A stretch of DNA of 64,000 nt, taken from positions 3,543,687-3,607,686 of the forward strand of contig NZ_KB910518.1 of the NCBI RefSeq assembly GCF_000374185.1. The letters are read 5' to 3'. Origin of the DNA: Paenibacillus sp. HW567 (GTDB lineage: Bacteria > Bacillota > Bacilli > Paenibacillales > Paenibacillaceae). Position 1 is the first letter of the stretch, and the number at the start of each line of letters is the position of its first letter. The translations under genes were made by a program, and so were the position numbers. The notes beneath the pieces were generated by a model. That model had not been told where the DNA came from and did not search any database. It saw nothing but the letters and a program-made list of their open reading frames with translations. Below, one piece after another: positions 24,684-33,685 of this stretch.

Positions 24684-25320
24684 GCAGCAGTACAGGGAAT
24701 GGTTAATACGTAATCTGGAAAATGAGAGTAACCACAGGCGAAGGGAGTTACTTGGTAAAGGACTAGGGCATGGAACAGTTGAGTTTCTCCGCGTCGTATG
24801 GTTCCCGGTAATCGGGAATTTAGATCATCTCTTTCCTGAATGGGAGGTTCGGGATTTCAATAACGGATATCGTTATCTGGATTTGGCTTATATGCCGGGA
24901 GGGGTGAAGGGCGGGATTGAGATTCAAGGCTATGGACCACATGCCAGAGATCTGGATGTCAGACGGTTCAAGGATTTATGCCGCCGGCATTGCTTGCTGG
25001 CCCTGGATGGATGGACCTTTCTCCCCATCGCTTATCCTTCAATTGTCGAAGAGCCCAAGCAATGCCAGCAGTTAGTGCTGTCTTTTATCGGTAAATACAT
25101 CGCAACAGATGTTTCATCCACGATAACTTGGTTAGAAGCGGAGACTCTGCGTTTCGCCCGGCGTCTGCTCAGGGCATTCACACCTTTGGAGCTTGCGCAA
25201 CATCTCAAGGTAACAGATAGACACGCCAGACGAATCCTGCACGGAATGGTTCAACTGCAATTGTTGGACATAGCAAGCGGCGGACAGCAGCGCAATCGTA
25301 CATATCAGTTGAGAGTGTAA
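24670..25320 (+). CDS. PD-(D/E)XK-like domain fused to a winged helix; function unknown
   Basis: Protein of 216 residues of a type common as paralogues in Paenibacillus, often annotated only as transcriptional regulator. The first 145 residues show RYLDLAYMPGG, GGIEIQGYGPHARDLD and DGWTFLPIAYPSI, the order D71 ... E84-x-Q86 of a Vsr/DUF559-type nuclease fold, with glutamine at the place of the usual lysine or aspartate. Residues about 156-216 form a winged helix (TPLELAQHLKVTDRHARRILHGMVQLQLL). It could cut or only bind DNA. It lies alone between two copies of the 179-bp element, behind an attenuator-like leader. Confidence 0.7.
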   Translation: MSRFEQQYREWLIRNLENESNHRRRELLGKGLGHGTVEFLRVVWFPVIGNLDHLFPEWEVRDFNNGYRYLDLAYMPGGVKGGIEIQGYGPHARDLDVRRFKDLCRRHCLLALDGWTFLPIAYPSIVEEPKQCQQLVLSFIGKYIATDVSSTITWLEAETLRFARRLLRAFTPLELAQHLKVTDRHARRILHGMVQLQLLDIASGGQQRNRTYQLRV

Positions 25321-25418
25321 CGGAGTAAAAAGTGGGTAGCTGACTAATTAAGGAACCGGGCCGGTTTCTTGAAATTCTTATTGCCATCGGTAATGGTAGG
25401 TGAGTTGTTTAAGTTGTT

Positions 25419-25596
25419 ACGGACCAAGCAGCCTTTATTTCCTACAAAAACAGCCTTTCGTCTATCTTACGGACTCAGATGCAGCTATTTGCTGATATCG
25501 TGAAAATTATGACTAATGGATAGGGGATAAGCGCAACACGGTCCGTTAGCTCTGCTAAATGTGCCGATTAGAGCAAATAAGGGCTGTGGGGTCCGT
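25419..25596. repeat. 178-bp dispersed element, copy 3
   Basis: Starts ACGGACC and ends GGTCCGT. It shares long blocks with copy 1, such as CGTCTATCTTACGGACTCAG and GCTGTGGGGTCCGT. Between it and the tRNAs (25597-25757) the sequence is related to the same stretch of block 1 but well diverged. Confidence 0.75.
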
Positions 25597-25757
25597 ACTG
25601 ATCAGGAGAAGGAATTTAGTGAAGAATGGGTTACTATGAAGTTAGGGTTTTGGGGTTAGCGGGCAGAGGCTCGTAGCTGGTGGTCAGCGTCAGCAGTCAG
25701 TGCTGGCAGGTCAGCATTAGCTGTTCAGCTTCAGCGGGACAGCTTCCCTGAAACAGC

Positions 25758-25784
25758 AAAAGAACGACATCTCTGTCGTTCTTT
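25758..25784 (-). terminator. Terminator of tRNA operon, copy 3
   Basis: On the minus strand AGAACGACA-GAGA-TGTCGTTCT followed by TTT. It sits where the ACGGCA hairpin sits in copy 1, with two compensating base changes in the stem. Confidence 0.75.
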
Positions 25785-25790
25785 CTGTGA

Positions 25791-25863
25791 TGGACTCTCA
25801 GGGGCTCGAACCCTGGACAAATAGATTAAGAGTCTACTGCTCTACCAACTGAGCTAAGAGTCC
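25791..25863 (-). tRNA. tRNA-Lys (anticodon CTT), second intact copy
   Basis: Identical in sequence to 18227-18299, with all arms pairing and anticodon CTT. CCA is not encoded. It is the last gene of the tRNA-Ala/tRNA-Lys unit. Confidence 0.95.
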
Positions 25864-25878
25864 ATATAATGTTTTTGG

Positions 25879-25951
25879 TGGAGCCAAGGGGGATCGAACC
25901 CCTGACCTCATCGCTGCCAGCGATGCGCTCTCCCAGCTGAGCTATGGCCCC
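25879..25951 (-). tRNA. tRNA-Ala (anticodon GGC), second intact copy
   Basis: Identical in sequence to 18313-18385, with the G3:U70 pair and anticodon GGC. It is transcribed first in the unit, about 90 nt from the predicted start point. Confidence 0.96.
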
Positions 25952-26047
25952 ATAGCGCATTTAACAACTACACTATGTAAGCAAAACTGATTTATGGTGT
26001 GAACCGTATCGCTGTCGTTGTTTATTTATTTCGTAGGCGACTTTTAT

Positions 26048-26076
26048 ATAGTATATAATTTCGCGCCGCATGTCAA
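26048..26076 (-). promoter_or_regulatory. Strong sigma-A promoter of tRNA unit, copy 3
   Basis: On the minus strand TTGACA (26076-26071), exactly 17 bp, TACTAT (26053-26048). It differs in sequence from the promoter of copy 1, so the duplicated block does not include the promoter or has diverged there. Confidence 0.8.
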
Positions 26077-26231
26077 TACTTTTGTAAAAAAAATTTACTC
26101 TTCCCGGAAAAGGCCTCAGCAACGCCATATCGGTTTCGTTGTGCGCGTCCGCTCAAATTGAGCCTAAATGACGGCTGAGTCCCGGTTGCATCCGTAAGCA
26201 GCCTCTGAGCATCACCGTATTACGGAAAGGC

Positions 26232-26708
26232 TTACAATCCCTCAAGCTCCCCGTCGTTTTTGGACAGCAGGCTCTTGAGTTCCTTCATGAACATGTTGAT
26301 ATCCTTAAACTGACGATAGACGGAGGCAAAGCGGACATAAGCGACCTCATCCACAGGATAGAGCTGCTCCATAACAAGCTCGCCGATCTGGCGGCTCTCC
26401 ACTTCGGCTAGAGCGATGCCGCGCAGGGATTTCTCTGCCTCAGAGACAATGGACTCCAGGCGTTCGACGGAAACGGGACGTTTCTCGCAGGCGCGGATCA
26501 GGCCGCGGAGGATTTTGTCGCGGCTGAATTCCTCACGGCTGCCGTCTTTTTTGATCACAATCAGCGGCGTTTCTTCAATCATTTCAAAGGTGGTAAAGCG
26601 CCGGCTGCACTGCTCGCATTCACGCCTGCGGCGGATTGACTTATTTTCGTTGGCCGGACGCGAGTCAAGCACTTTGGTATTGGTGTGATCACAGTAAGGA
26701 CATTTCAT
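26232..26708 (-). CDS. nrdR: Transcriptional repressor NrdR
   Basis: ATP/dATP-sensing repressor of ribonucleotide reductase operons, 158 residues, the normal length. The N-terminal zinc ribbon has CPYC and CEQC (C3, C6, C31, C34), and the ATP-cone domain follows ([32 protein letters not shown]). The C-terminal [17 protein letters not shown] is typical. In B. subtilis nrdR also lies downstream of coaE, but there with gapB and speD between; here a transglycosylase and a spore protein gene fill that place. Confidence 0.97.
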   Translation of the reverse strand: MKCPYCDHTNTKVLDSRPANENKSIRRRRECEQCSRRFTTFEMIEETPLIVIKKDGSREEFSRDKILRGLIRACEKRPVSVERLESIVSEAEKSLRGIALAEVESRQIGELVMEQLYPVDEVAYVRFASVYRQFKDINMFMKELKSLLSKNDGELEGL

Positions 26709-26837
26709 AAGCTTATCACTTCCTTTTGTTATAATGAGACCATTTTCTGATTTCCATAAAACACCGTTTATTTGATGTTATGAAGTTGCCATGTCCAGCA
26801 CATAATACAGTTACCAACCGATAGGAGGTGAACAGCA

Positions 26838-27053
26838 ATGGCCCAAAATAGCTCCAATAACCTGGTAGCTCCAAATGCACGCGGTGCCTTGGATCAACTT
26901 AAATACGAAGTTGCCCAAGAACTCGGTATCACGCTCTCCCCAGATGGATACCAAGGCAATAAAACTTCTTACGAAAACGGTTCAATCGGAGGTTACATCA
27001 CCAAACGTCTTGTAACCCTGGCTGAACAATCTCTGGCAGGTCAATACAAATAA
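26838..27053 (+). CDS. Alpha/beta-type small acid-soluble spore protein
   Basis: A 71-residue DNA-coating protein of dormant spores. It carries the two family signatures: KYEVAQELGI, the site cut by the germination protease GPR, and GGYITKRLVTLAEQ near the end. TAGGAGGTG lies 9 nt before ATG. It would be made in the forespore under SigG; a SigG promoter was not identified. It is divergent from nrdR. Confidence 0.96.
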   Translation: MAQNSSNNLVAPNARGALDQLKYEVAQELGITLSPDGYQGNKTSYENGSIGGYITKRLVTLAEQSLAGQYK

Positions 27054-27074
27054 CCTGTCCCTATAAGCTTGCCT

Positions 27075-27114
27075 AAGAAGTATTAAGCGGTTAAATGCCG
27101 CTTAATACTTCTTT
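27075..27114. terminator. Bidirectional terminator
   Basis: A perfect 16-bp stem, AAGAAGTATTAAGCGG against CCGCTTAATACTTCTT, loop TTAAATG, with T or A runs on both sides. It serves the spore protein gene and the convergent transglycosylase gene. Confidence 0.9.
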
Positions 27115-27139
27115 TATTAATTTCAGAGCACCCGGCAGC

Positions 27140-27703
27140 CTAGAACTCATTATAAATCTCCGTGTACTGCTCGTAATAATAAATTACACGCTGCACATAG
27201 TGGCGGGTCTCGCCAAACGGGATGTCCTTTACGGACGCCTCCGTACCATCCCACGCTCCCTCATCCAGCCAGCGCTGCACCTTACCCGGGCCTGCGTTGT
27301 AAGCAGCGATGACCGCAATACGGTTGCCGTCAAACTGACGGGACAGCAGGGACAAATACCACGTTCCCAGCTCAATGTTGGCGGAAGGCTCTTCCTTCAG
27401 CCGTTCCATAGATACATCAGGAAGCTTGGCCTTTTCAAGCACCCATTTGGCGGTATCCGGCATCAACTGCATAAGGCCTATAGCGCCTTTTTTGGATTCA
27501 CGGCCGGTTTTGTAATTTGTCTCCACCCGGATAATCGCCGCTACCAGGAACGGGTCGATTTCGTAGGTGACACTGTGCTTGCGGATCTCATTTTTATAAT
27601 AGATGGGATAAAACCAGGACATCCAGTTCGTACTCAGGAACAGAATGGCCGTGAAGCCTATAAACAGCAGGAGCAGCACTCTTTTTTTACGCAGCCACTT
27701 CAT
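27140..27703 (-). CDS. Lytic transglycosylase (SLT domain), membrane-anchored
   Basis: Cleaves the glycan strands of peptidoglycan with formation of 1,6-anhydro-muramic acid. The protein has 187 residues: a short basic start, a membrane helix (VLLLLFIGFTAILFLSTNW) and a Slt70-like domain with the catalytic glutamate in IIRVETNYKTGRESKKGAIGLMQ, then AAYNAGPGKVQRWL. The start ATG 27703 overlaps the coaE stop by 4 nt; an upstream frame extension lies wholly inside coaE. It belongs to the polA-mutM-ytaF-coaE run of genes. Confidence 0.93.
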   Translation of the reverse strand: MKWLRKKRVLLLLFIGFTAILFLSTNWMSWFYPIYYKNEIRKHSVTYEIDPFLVAAIIRVETNYKTGRESKKGAIGLMQLMPDTAKWVLEKAKLPDVSMERLKEEPSANIELGTWYLSLLSRQFDGNRIAVIAAYNAGPGKVQRWLDEGAWDGTEASVKDIPFGETRHYVQRVIYYYEQYTEIYNEF

Positions 27704-28296
27704 GATAACCCCAGCCTGTCCCACAAATCGGCAACCTGCTGCCCCGTATGGGCCAGATCACGGCTGTTGTCGATGGCATAGGTAGCCATGCTGCGCTTCC
27801 GTTCAATATCCATCTGAGCCTTCAGCCTGCCTTCAGCCTGTGCAAGCGTCAGACTGTTGCGTTCCATCAGGCGGGTAAGCTGCATCTCGCGGGGAATGTA
27901 GACCACCACGATCTCCTGAAACAAGGTATCCAGGTGCGATTCATACAGCAGCGGGATATCAACGATAATTAACCCCTGCGCGTCTTCCTGCTCCAAGCTA
28001 TACATACGTTTCTTGATTTCGCTGCGGATCGCCGGATGCGTCAGATCATTCAGCTTCTGCCGGGCTTCAGGGTCATGAAAGACCCGCTCTCCGAGCCTGG
28101 CCCGATTGAGCGTACCATCAGGCAGCAGAATGTCTTCCCCAAACTGCTGCACTACAGCGGCCAGCACCGGTGACCCTGGAAGCATAATCTCTCTGGCGAT
28201 CACATCGGCATCCACCAGCCGCGCCCCCTTATCCACAAGCATTGCGGATACGGTGCTTTTTCCGGAGGCAATGCCTCCGGTTAAGCCCATTATCAT
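27700..28296 (-). CDS. coaE: Dephospho-CoA kinase
   Basis: Last step of coenzyme A synthesis: ATP-dependent phosphorylation of dephospho-CoA at the 3' hydroxyl. 198 residues, the normal size. The P-loop is GLTGGIASGKST at the very start, followed by DADVIAREIMLPG and VVVYIPREMQLTRLMERN. GAGGTG lies 5 nt before the first ATG; a second ATG two codons later is also possible. It is followed with overlap by the transglycosylase and lies 9 nt after ytaF. Confidence 0.97.
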   Translation of the reverse strand: MIMGLTGGIASGKSTVSAMLVDKGARLVDADVIAREIMLPGSPVLAAVVQQFGEDILLPDGTLNRARLGERVFHDPEARQKLNDLTHPAIRSEIKKRMYSLEQEDAQGLIIVDIPLLYESHLDTLFQEIVVVYIPREMQLTRLMERNSLTLAQAEGRLKAQMDIERKRSMATYAIDNSRDLAHTGQQVADLWDRLGLS

Positions 28297-28305
28297 GTAC
28301 TCACC

Positions 28306-29052
28306 TCATAATAGCTTCATTATTCCCATAGCAATTAATAATAACGCAGGCAGTGCCGCAGCATGCTTCATCCAGAAGCTTCCTGACAGCTTCAGCCCAG
28401 TCTTCATCCCCAGCACCAGAAAGGTACCGCTGAAAAGGGCAATCGTCAGAGAGGTGGAGATTGGGTTGAACCCCAGCAGAGCCGCTCCCAGACCCGCACC
28501 GAACGCATCCAGCGACAATGCAATTCCGAGCACCATAGCTTCCGTAGAGGAAATGCTGCCGGAAGCGTCCATATCGGCAGAAGACGGGGTACGGAGAATT
28601 TGAATCACCACGCCCAGATGCCGCAGCTCCAGCGAGAAAACCGCCGCTTTACGCGGCCCGCGCTCTGCTTCGTCTTCCGAAGCATGAACCGAAGTGTCAT
28701 TGCCGGCAACGGCTGTCTCCAGCCTCGTCGTCTCTTCTCCCTGCTCAGACTCCTGCCCGGCATCACTTAGCTCCTTCTCCCTCTGCAGCAGCATCTGGAA
28801 CAAAGACCAGCAGCCCATCAAGACGAGAATAACCGCTCCAATACTGGATGCGGCACTAGGAGACACAACCTTGGCCAGCAGCACACCGACCTGCATAGAG
28901 ACACAAATGACAATCCCTGAACAAAGCGAAATAATCAGGACAGAGAGCAGCGGTATTTTCATTTTACGCAGCCCATATGTAATGCCAACACCAAAACCGT
29001 CCAAACTCAGGGCAAATGCCAACAGCAGCAGTGAAAAAAATGGGCTCACCAC
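28306..29052 (-). CDS. ytaF: Sporulation membrane protein YtaF (MntP-like)
   Basis: Polytopic membrane protein of about 248 residues. GTG 29052 is chosen because GGGAGGG lies 7 nt upstream, and the protein then begins as in B. subtilis YtaF with LLLLAFALSLDGFGVGITYG; an ATG 27 codons upstream gives a poor N-terminus. Two homologous halves (ALSLDGFGVG and ALSLDAFGAG) resemble the MntP manganese exporter fold. A charged, low-complexity loop (about residues 85-135) separates them. The role in sporulation is not understood. It sits between mutM and coaE, as in B. subtilis. Confidence 0.92.
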   Translation of the reverse strand: MVSPFFSLLLLAFALSLDGFGVGITYGLRKMKIPLLSVLIISLCSGIVICVSMQVGVLLAKVVSPSAASSIGAVILVLMGCWSLFQMLLQREKELSDAGQESEQGEETTRLETAVAGNDTSVHASEDEAERGPRKAAVFSLELRHLGVVIQILRTPSSADMDASGSISSTEAMVLGIALSLDAFGAGLGAALLGFNPISTSLTIALFSGTFLVLGMKTGLKLSGSFWMKHAAALPALLLIAMGIMKLL

Positions 29053-29217
29053 CCGTAATCCCTCCCGTGAAGAACCGGCAGCCGGGCGGACTTCTCCGCC
29101 ACAGGCTCCGTTCGAACTTATCGCATTCTTCACACAGTATATGGGCGGGACGGGCAGTGAGTGCCTGCCTTTTGCATTAGCATGGGCAACTCCAGCATAA
29201 GCTTGATCTATAAGCGC

Positions 29218-30060
29218 TTACTTTACTTCTTTAACGGGTGGCTGACAGCTTGGACAAACATGCGTGCCTCTGCCGCCTACAACACTCTTCTCAATCAGTG
29301 TGCCGCAGGTGGTGCAGGGCTGGTCCTTGCGTCCGTAAATCAGCAGTTGATGCTGGTAGCTTCCGCTCTCCCCTTGGCCGTTGACGTAGGATTTCACCGA
29401 GGAACCGCCGGCATTGACCGCCTCCGTCAGGGTGGCCACAATAGCATGGTGCAGCTTATCGAGCTGACTGTCTGTGAGCGCTTTGGCACCTGTCTCCGGA
29501 TGAATACCGGCACGGTGCAGCGCCTCATCTACATAAATATTGCCGACACCGACCACATATTCCTGATTCAGCAGCAGCGGTTTGATTTTGGTGCTTTTGC
29601 CTGACACAATTTCCTTGAACTTTTCCGGTGTAAAAGAAGGCGCAAGCGGCTCCTCACCGAGCTTCTTCAGCGGCGGGAGCAGCAGATCCTCGCCCGGCTG
29701 GAACAGATGCATGGTGCCGAACTGGCGCACATCCGTGTAACGCAGCTCCGAGCCGTCGGTAAAGTGAAAAATGACATGCGTATGCTTGTCCAGAGGGTCA
29801 TTTCCCTGATAAAGACCGTAGCGGCCCTCCATCCGCAAATGGGACACCATCACCAGACCGTCCAGCACGAAGCGCAAAAACTTCCCTCTTCGCTCAACGT
29901 TAACCACAGTATGGCCAGCCAGCATATGGGCAAAAGCCTGAATATCGTCCGGGCGCTGAATAATCCGCGGCAGCCGGACGGTGACGTTCTGTATCTGCTT
30001 GCCTGTAATTAAGACATTAAGTGTTCTTTTGACTGTTTCTACTTCCGGCAATTCCGGCAT
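29218..30060 (-). CDS. mutM: Formamidopyrimidine-DNA glycosylase
   Basis: Removes 8-oxoguanine and formamidopyrimidines from DNA and nicks the site by beta,delta-elimination. 280 residues. The catalytic Pro2-Glu3 is present (MPELPEVETV), the conserved lysine is in RRGKFLRF, and the H2TH helix region GNIYVDEALHRAGIHP is intact. The C-terminal zinc finger has CTTC and CPSC. It follows polA by 51 nt, the arrangement seen in Bacillus, and probably shares its transcript. Confidence 0.97.
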   Translation of the reverse strand: MPELPEVETVKRTLNVLITGKQIQNVTVRLPRIIQRPDDIQAFAHMLAGHTVVNVERRGKFLRFVLDGLVMVSHLRMEGRYGLYQGNDPLDKHTHVIFHFTDGSELRYTDVRQFGTMHLFQPGEDLLLPPLKKLGEEPLAPSFTPEKFKEIVSGKSTKIKPLLLNQEYVVGVGNIYVDEALHRAGIHPETGAKALTDSQLDKLHHAIVATLTEAVNAGGSSVKSYVNGQGESGSYQHQLLIYGRKDQPCTTCGTLIEKSVVGGRGTHVCPSCQPPVKEVK

Positions 30061-30111
30061 GTTAGCTCACCTCTACACCATTATACCGGATATGCCGCCC
30101 CTGCGGGGAGC

Positions 30112-32781
30112 CTATTTCGCTTCATACCAGTTACTTCCAAAACTTACCTCTGCTTTTAATGGCACAGACAGCTTCAGCGCCCCCTCCATAACCTCAGGCA
30201 GCAGCTTCTTCATCAGCTCCAGCTCATCCTCCGGCACCTCGAACACCAGCTCATCGTGTACCTGCAGCAGCATGCGGCTCTTAAGCCCGCGCTCATACAG
30301 CGCTTTGTCCATCTGAACCATAGCCAGCTTGATGATATCCGCCGCTGTTCCCTGAATCGGGGTGTTCATCGCTGTACGTTCGGCAAAAGAGCGCAGGTTA
30401 AAGTTCTTCGCATTAATCTCCGGCAGGTAGCGGCGGCGCTCCAACAGCGTGGTCACATAACCCTGCTTGCGTGCTTCCACCACAATATCATCCATATAGC
30501 GGCGCACACCCTTGAATACATCGAAATACTGTTCGATAAAATGGGCTGCTTCCTTGCGTGAAATATTCAAATTCTGCGAAAGACCGTAGTCGCTGATGCC
30601 ATACACTATGCCGAAGTTAACGGCTTTGGCGGAACGGCGCATGTTGCTGTCCACCTGATCGGCGGCAACACCAAACACATCCATCGCCGTCTTCGTATGA
30701 ATATCCATATCATGCACAAAAGCTTCCTTCAGCCGCTCATCATCGGAGATATGCGCCAGCACACGCAGCTCAATCTGCGAGTAATCCGCCGCCAGAATCG
30801 ACCAACCCGGCTCGGAGGGCACAAATACCTTGCGGATTTTGCGGCCTTCCTCCAGCCGGATCGGAATGTTCTGCAAATTCGGGAACTGGCTGCTCAGCCG
30901 TCCGGTTGCCGCAATCGTCTGGCGGTAAAAGGTATGCACTTTGCCGGTCTCCGCTGAAATTTCCTTCAGCAGCCCTTCCACGTAGGTCGATTGAAGCTTC
31001 GCAATGGTGCGGTATTGCAAAATCAGCCTTACGGCATCATGGTAAGGGGCCAGCTTCTCCAGCACCTCGGCGTCCGTGGAATATCCTGTCTTCGTCTTCT
31101 TGACTACAGGCAGACCCAGCTTCACGAATAAGATGTCTCCAAGCTGCTTCGGCGAGTTGAGGTTGAATTCGGTGCCGCAAATCGCATAAATGTCCGACAC
31201 CAGCCTGGAAATCTGCGCTTCAAATTCCTTTCCAAGATCAATGAGATCCTCTCTGTTGACGGCAATTCCCTGCTTCTCCATATCAGCCAGGATGCGCGAC
31301 AGCGGCATTTCCAGATCGACGAACAGACCGGTCATTGCCGTGTCGTTCAATTCCTGCTGCTGCTTCTCTACAATGCCGAGTACGGTAGCGCTTTTGCGGG
31401 CGACATGCCCGCCCAGAATGTCGAGCCCGGGTATTTTATATTTCGCGCCCTTGCCGAATACCTCTTCATCCGGAGACAAACGGGGCAATCCGTATTTGGC
31501 GGTTAAGTCATTCAAATTCTGATTGGCTTCCGTCGGGTCAAGCAGATAGGCGGCAAGCTGTACATCATTGGCGGCTCCGGCAAAAGGTATCCCCTGCCAG
31601 TGCAGCGCCAGGTCGGCGCGGTGCAGATCATAGCCGCTCTTCGGCGCCTTGTCGTCCCCGAGCCAATCCCGCAGCTTCGCCGCAGCAGGGCTCTTAAGCT
31701 GTTCAACCGGCACAAAATAATGCCGTTCCTGCGAAGAAAGGCCCACGCCGATCACTTCCGCACGATGCGGATTCTCGCCGCTTGATTCCACATGCAGCGC
31801 AGAGATGCCGGGCAGCGCAGCTATCAGGTCCTGCAGCTCCGCTTCGCCCACGATGGTAATATCCAGCGCCGCAGCCTCCTGGGCACCCTCTCCGCCTTCC
31901 CCGTCCGCCGCAGGCGCATAGGCGCTCAGCGACAGACGCTCCAGAAGGGACTTGAACTCCAGCTTCGCCAGCGCAGGTCCGGCGGTATCACTCTTAATCC
32001 CGGTGAACACCATATCCTCCCACGAGTGCTCCAGCGGAACCTCCCTGTAGATTGTAGCCAATTTCTTGCTCATAACGGCGCTGTCAGCGTGCTCCTCCAG
32101 CTTCTCCTTCATCTTGCCCTTCAGCTCGTCCGTTCCGGCAAGCACGCCTTCCACCGATCCGAACTGATGCAGCAGCTTCAGCGCCGTCTTCTCGCCAACG
32201 CCCGGGACGCCGGGGATATTATCGCTGGCATCGCCCATCAGACCTTTCAGGTCGATAATCTGTGCAGGCGTCAGATCATATTTGTCACGGATCTGCTGAG
32301 GCCCGAACATTTCAACCTCCGTAACACCTTTGCGCACCAAAGCCACAGTCGTGTGCTCAGAGGCCAGTTGCAGCATGTCCTTGTCCCCGGACACAATCAT
32401 AACCTGGCGTCCGGCTTCGTCAGCCTCGCGGGAAATGCTGCCGATAATGTCATCGGCTTCATAGCCGCTGATCTCGAATTGCGGCACCCCGAGATTCTGC
32501 AGCAGCTCCTTCAGCATCGGGAATTGCTCGGAGAGCTCGGGCGGTGTCTTTTGCCGGCCTCCCTTATAGTCTTCATAGCCCTCATGGCGGAAGGTAATCT
32601 TGCCCGCATCAAAAGCGACGATCATATGGCTTGGCTTATGCTCCTCGATCAAGCGCAGCAGCATCGTTGTAAATCCATATACCGCATTGGTCTGCTGCCC
32701 TGCGGTGTTCGTCAGCGGCGGCATTGCAAAGAACGCACGGTAAATAATGTTATTGCCATCTATAAGAATCAACTTGTCCAT
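30112..32781 (-). CDS. polA: DNA polymerase I
   Basis: Repair and Okazaki-fragment polymerase of 889 residues. The N-terminal 5'-3' exonuclease/flap domain is about 1-290 (LIDGNNIIYRAFFA, MGDASDNIPGVPGVGEKTA). A middle 3'-5' exonuclease-like domain (about 310-480) has lost its metal-binding acids (ALHVESSGENPH in place of DxE), as in Bacillus enzymes, so it should not proofread. The polymerase domain (about 500-889) has motif A DYSQIELRVLAH, motif B RRSAKAVNFGIVYG and motif C QVHDELVFEVP. Confidence 0.98.
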   Translation of the reverse strand: MDKLILIDGNNIIYRAFFAMPPLTNTAGQQTNAVYGFTTMLLRLIEEHKPSHMIVAFDAGKITFRHEGYEDYKGGRQKTPPELSEQFPMLKELLQNLGVPQFEISGYEADDIIGSISREADEAGRQVMIVSGDKDMLQLASEHTTVALVRKGVTEVEMFGPQQIRDKYDLTPAQIIDLKGLMGDASDNIPGVPGVGEKTALKLLHQFGSVEGVLAGTDELKGKMKEKLEEHADSAVMSKKLATIYREVPLEHSWEDMVFTGIKSDTAGPALAKLEFKSLLERLSLSAYAPAADGEGGEGAQEAAALDITIVGEAELQDLIAALPGISALHVESSGENPHRAEVIGVGLSSQERHYFVPVEQLKSPAAAKLRDWLGDDKAPKSGYDLHRADLALHWQGIPFAGAANDVQLAAYLLDPTEANQNLNDLTAKYGLPRLSPDEEVFGKGAKYKIPGLDILGGHVARKSATVLGIVEKQQQELNDTAMTGLFVDLEMPLSRILADMEKQGIAVNREDLIDLGKEFEAQISRLVSDIYAICGTEFNLNSPKQLGDILFVKLGLPVVKKTKTGYSTDAEVLEKLAPYHDAVRLILQYRTIAKLQSTYVEGLLKEISAETGKVHTFYRQTIAATGRLSSQFPNLQNIPIRLEEGRKIRKVFVPSEPGWSILAADYSQIELRVLAHISDDERLKEAFVHDMDIHTKTAMDVFGVAADQVDSNMRRSAKAVNFGIVYGISDYGLSQNLNISRKEAAHFIEQYFDVFKGVRRYMDDIVVEARKQGYVTTLLERRRYLPEINAKNFNLRSFAERTAMNTPIQGTAADIIKLAMVQMDKALYERGLKSRMLLQVHDELVFEVPEDELELMKKLLPEVMEGALKLSVPLKAEVSFGSNWYEAK

Positions 32782-32886
32782 TTCAGCACCTCGCCTTATC
32801 TTGCATACTATTTACATTTTAACATATGCCCCGCACAAGCAAAAACGGCTTCGCGGAATTTATAAGGGGAATGCACTGAACTGCAT

Positions 32887-32917
32887 AAAAAAGCAAGCCT
32901 CCGGTTAAGAAAGCTTG
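32887..32917 (-). terminator. Terminator after phoU
   Basis: On the minus strand GCAAGC pairs with GCTTGC around a 14-nt loop and is followed by TTTTTT. It separates the pho genes from polA. Confidence 0.75.
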
Positions 32918-32957
32918 CAGCTACAGTATGCGGTAAATCCGCTCAGCCTGCCGGCTG

Positions 32958-33617
32958 TTATTGATTAAGGTCCGGACGTTTGCCGGTCACAAGATAAACA
33001 ACGCTCTCGCCAATGTTGGTGGCATGATCGGCAATCCGCTCAATATAACGGCCGACCAGCGTCAGCAGCATCGCCTGGTTCAAGAATTCCGGCTTCTCGA
33101 CCATGTAAGCGTACAGCTCATTAATCATCGCACTGTAGAGCTGATCGACATGATCGTCGTCCTGGGCCATTTTGTAAGCCAGATCGGTATTCTCATCCAG
33201 ATAGGACTGGATCGCTTCGGTTGTCATTCCGGTTACGATTTCAGCCATGCGCGGAATATCTACCAGCGGCTTAATTAATTGCTGGCCCTGAATACGCATA
33301 GTTACCTTTGCCACATCCAACGCCAAATCACCCATACGTTCGAGGTCGCTTGATATTTTGAAGGCAACAATGATACGGCGCAGGTCCTTGGCTACCGGCT
33401 GCTGGGTAATGATGAGCCGTGAACCGATTTCCATGATTCTGTCTTCCATGGCGTTCAGCCGTAAATCCGCTTTGACAATTTCCTGCGCCCGGGCAGTATC
33501 TATGGTCTGCAGAGCCAGTACCGCACCCTCCAGCGCATCGGTTACATGCTCAGCCATCTGCTGCAGCAAGCTGCGCAGTTCTTCCAAATCTTTGTCGAAT
33601 TCTTTTCTGCGAATCAT
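32958..33617 (-). CDS. phoU: Phosphate regulator PhoU
   Basis: Protein of 219 residues made of two PhoU three-helix repeats, each with the acidic metal-binding motif (ISSDLERMGDLALDVAK and RYIERIADHATNIGESV). PhoU links the Pst transporter to the PhoR kinase and restrains uptake and Pho signalling when phosphate is plentiful. The gene lies 68 nt after pstB. GAGGAGG lies 11 nt before ATG. Confidence 0.97.
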   Translation of the reverse strand: MIRRKEFDKDLEELRSLLQQMAEHVTDALEGAVLALQTIDTARAQEIVKADLRLNAMEDRIMEIGSRLIITQQPVAKDLRRIIVAFKISSDLERMGDLALDVAKVTMRIQGQQLIKPLVDIPRMAEIVTGMTTEAIQSYLDENTDLAYKMAQDDDHVDQLYSAMINELYAYMVEKPEFLNQAMLLTLVGRYIERIADHATNIGESVVYLVTGKRPDLNQ

Positions 33618-33685
33618 ATAAAAGCGAGCCTCCTCAAAAACATATGGTCAGCCTGTCATCTCCAGGAACGGGTCCCTTCCGCCGC

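Noticed and set aside
17780..26100. CRISPR array or prophage in the repeat-rich region
   Set aside because: There are only three copies of a 179-bp element, kilobases apart, with no short regular repeats, no cas genes, integrase or phage structural genes.
31792..32865. Plus-strand frame of 357 codons
   Set aside because: It is the antisense shadow of polA, with low-complexity arginine/glutamine-rich translation and no motif.
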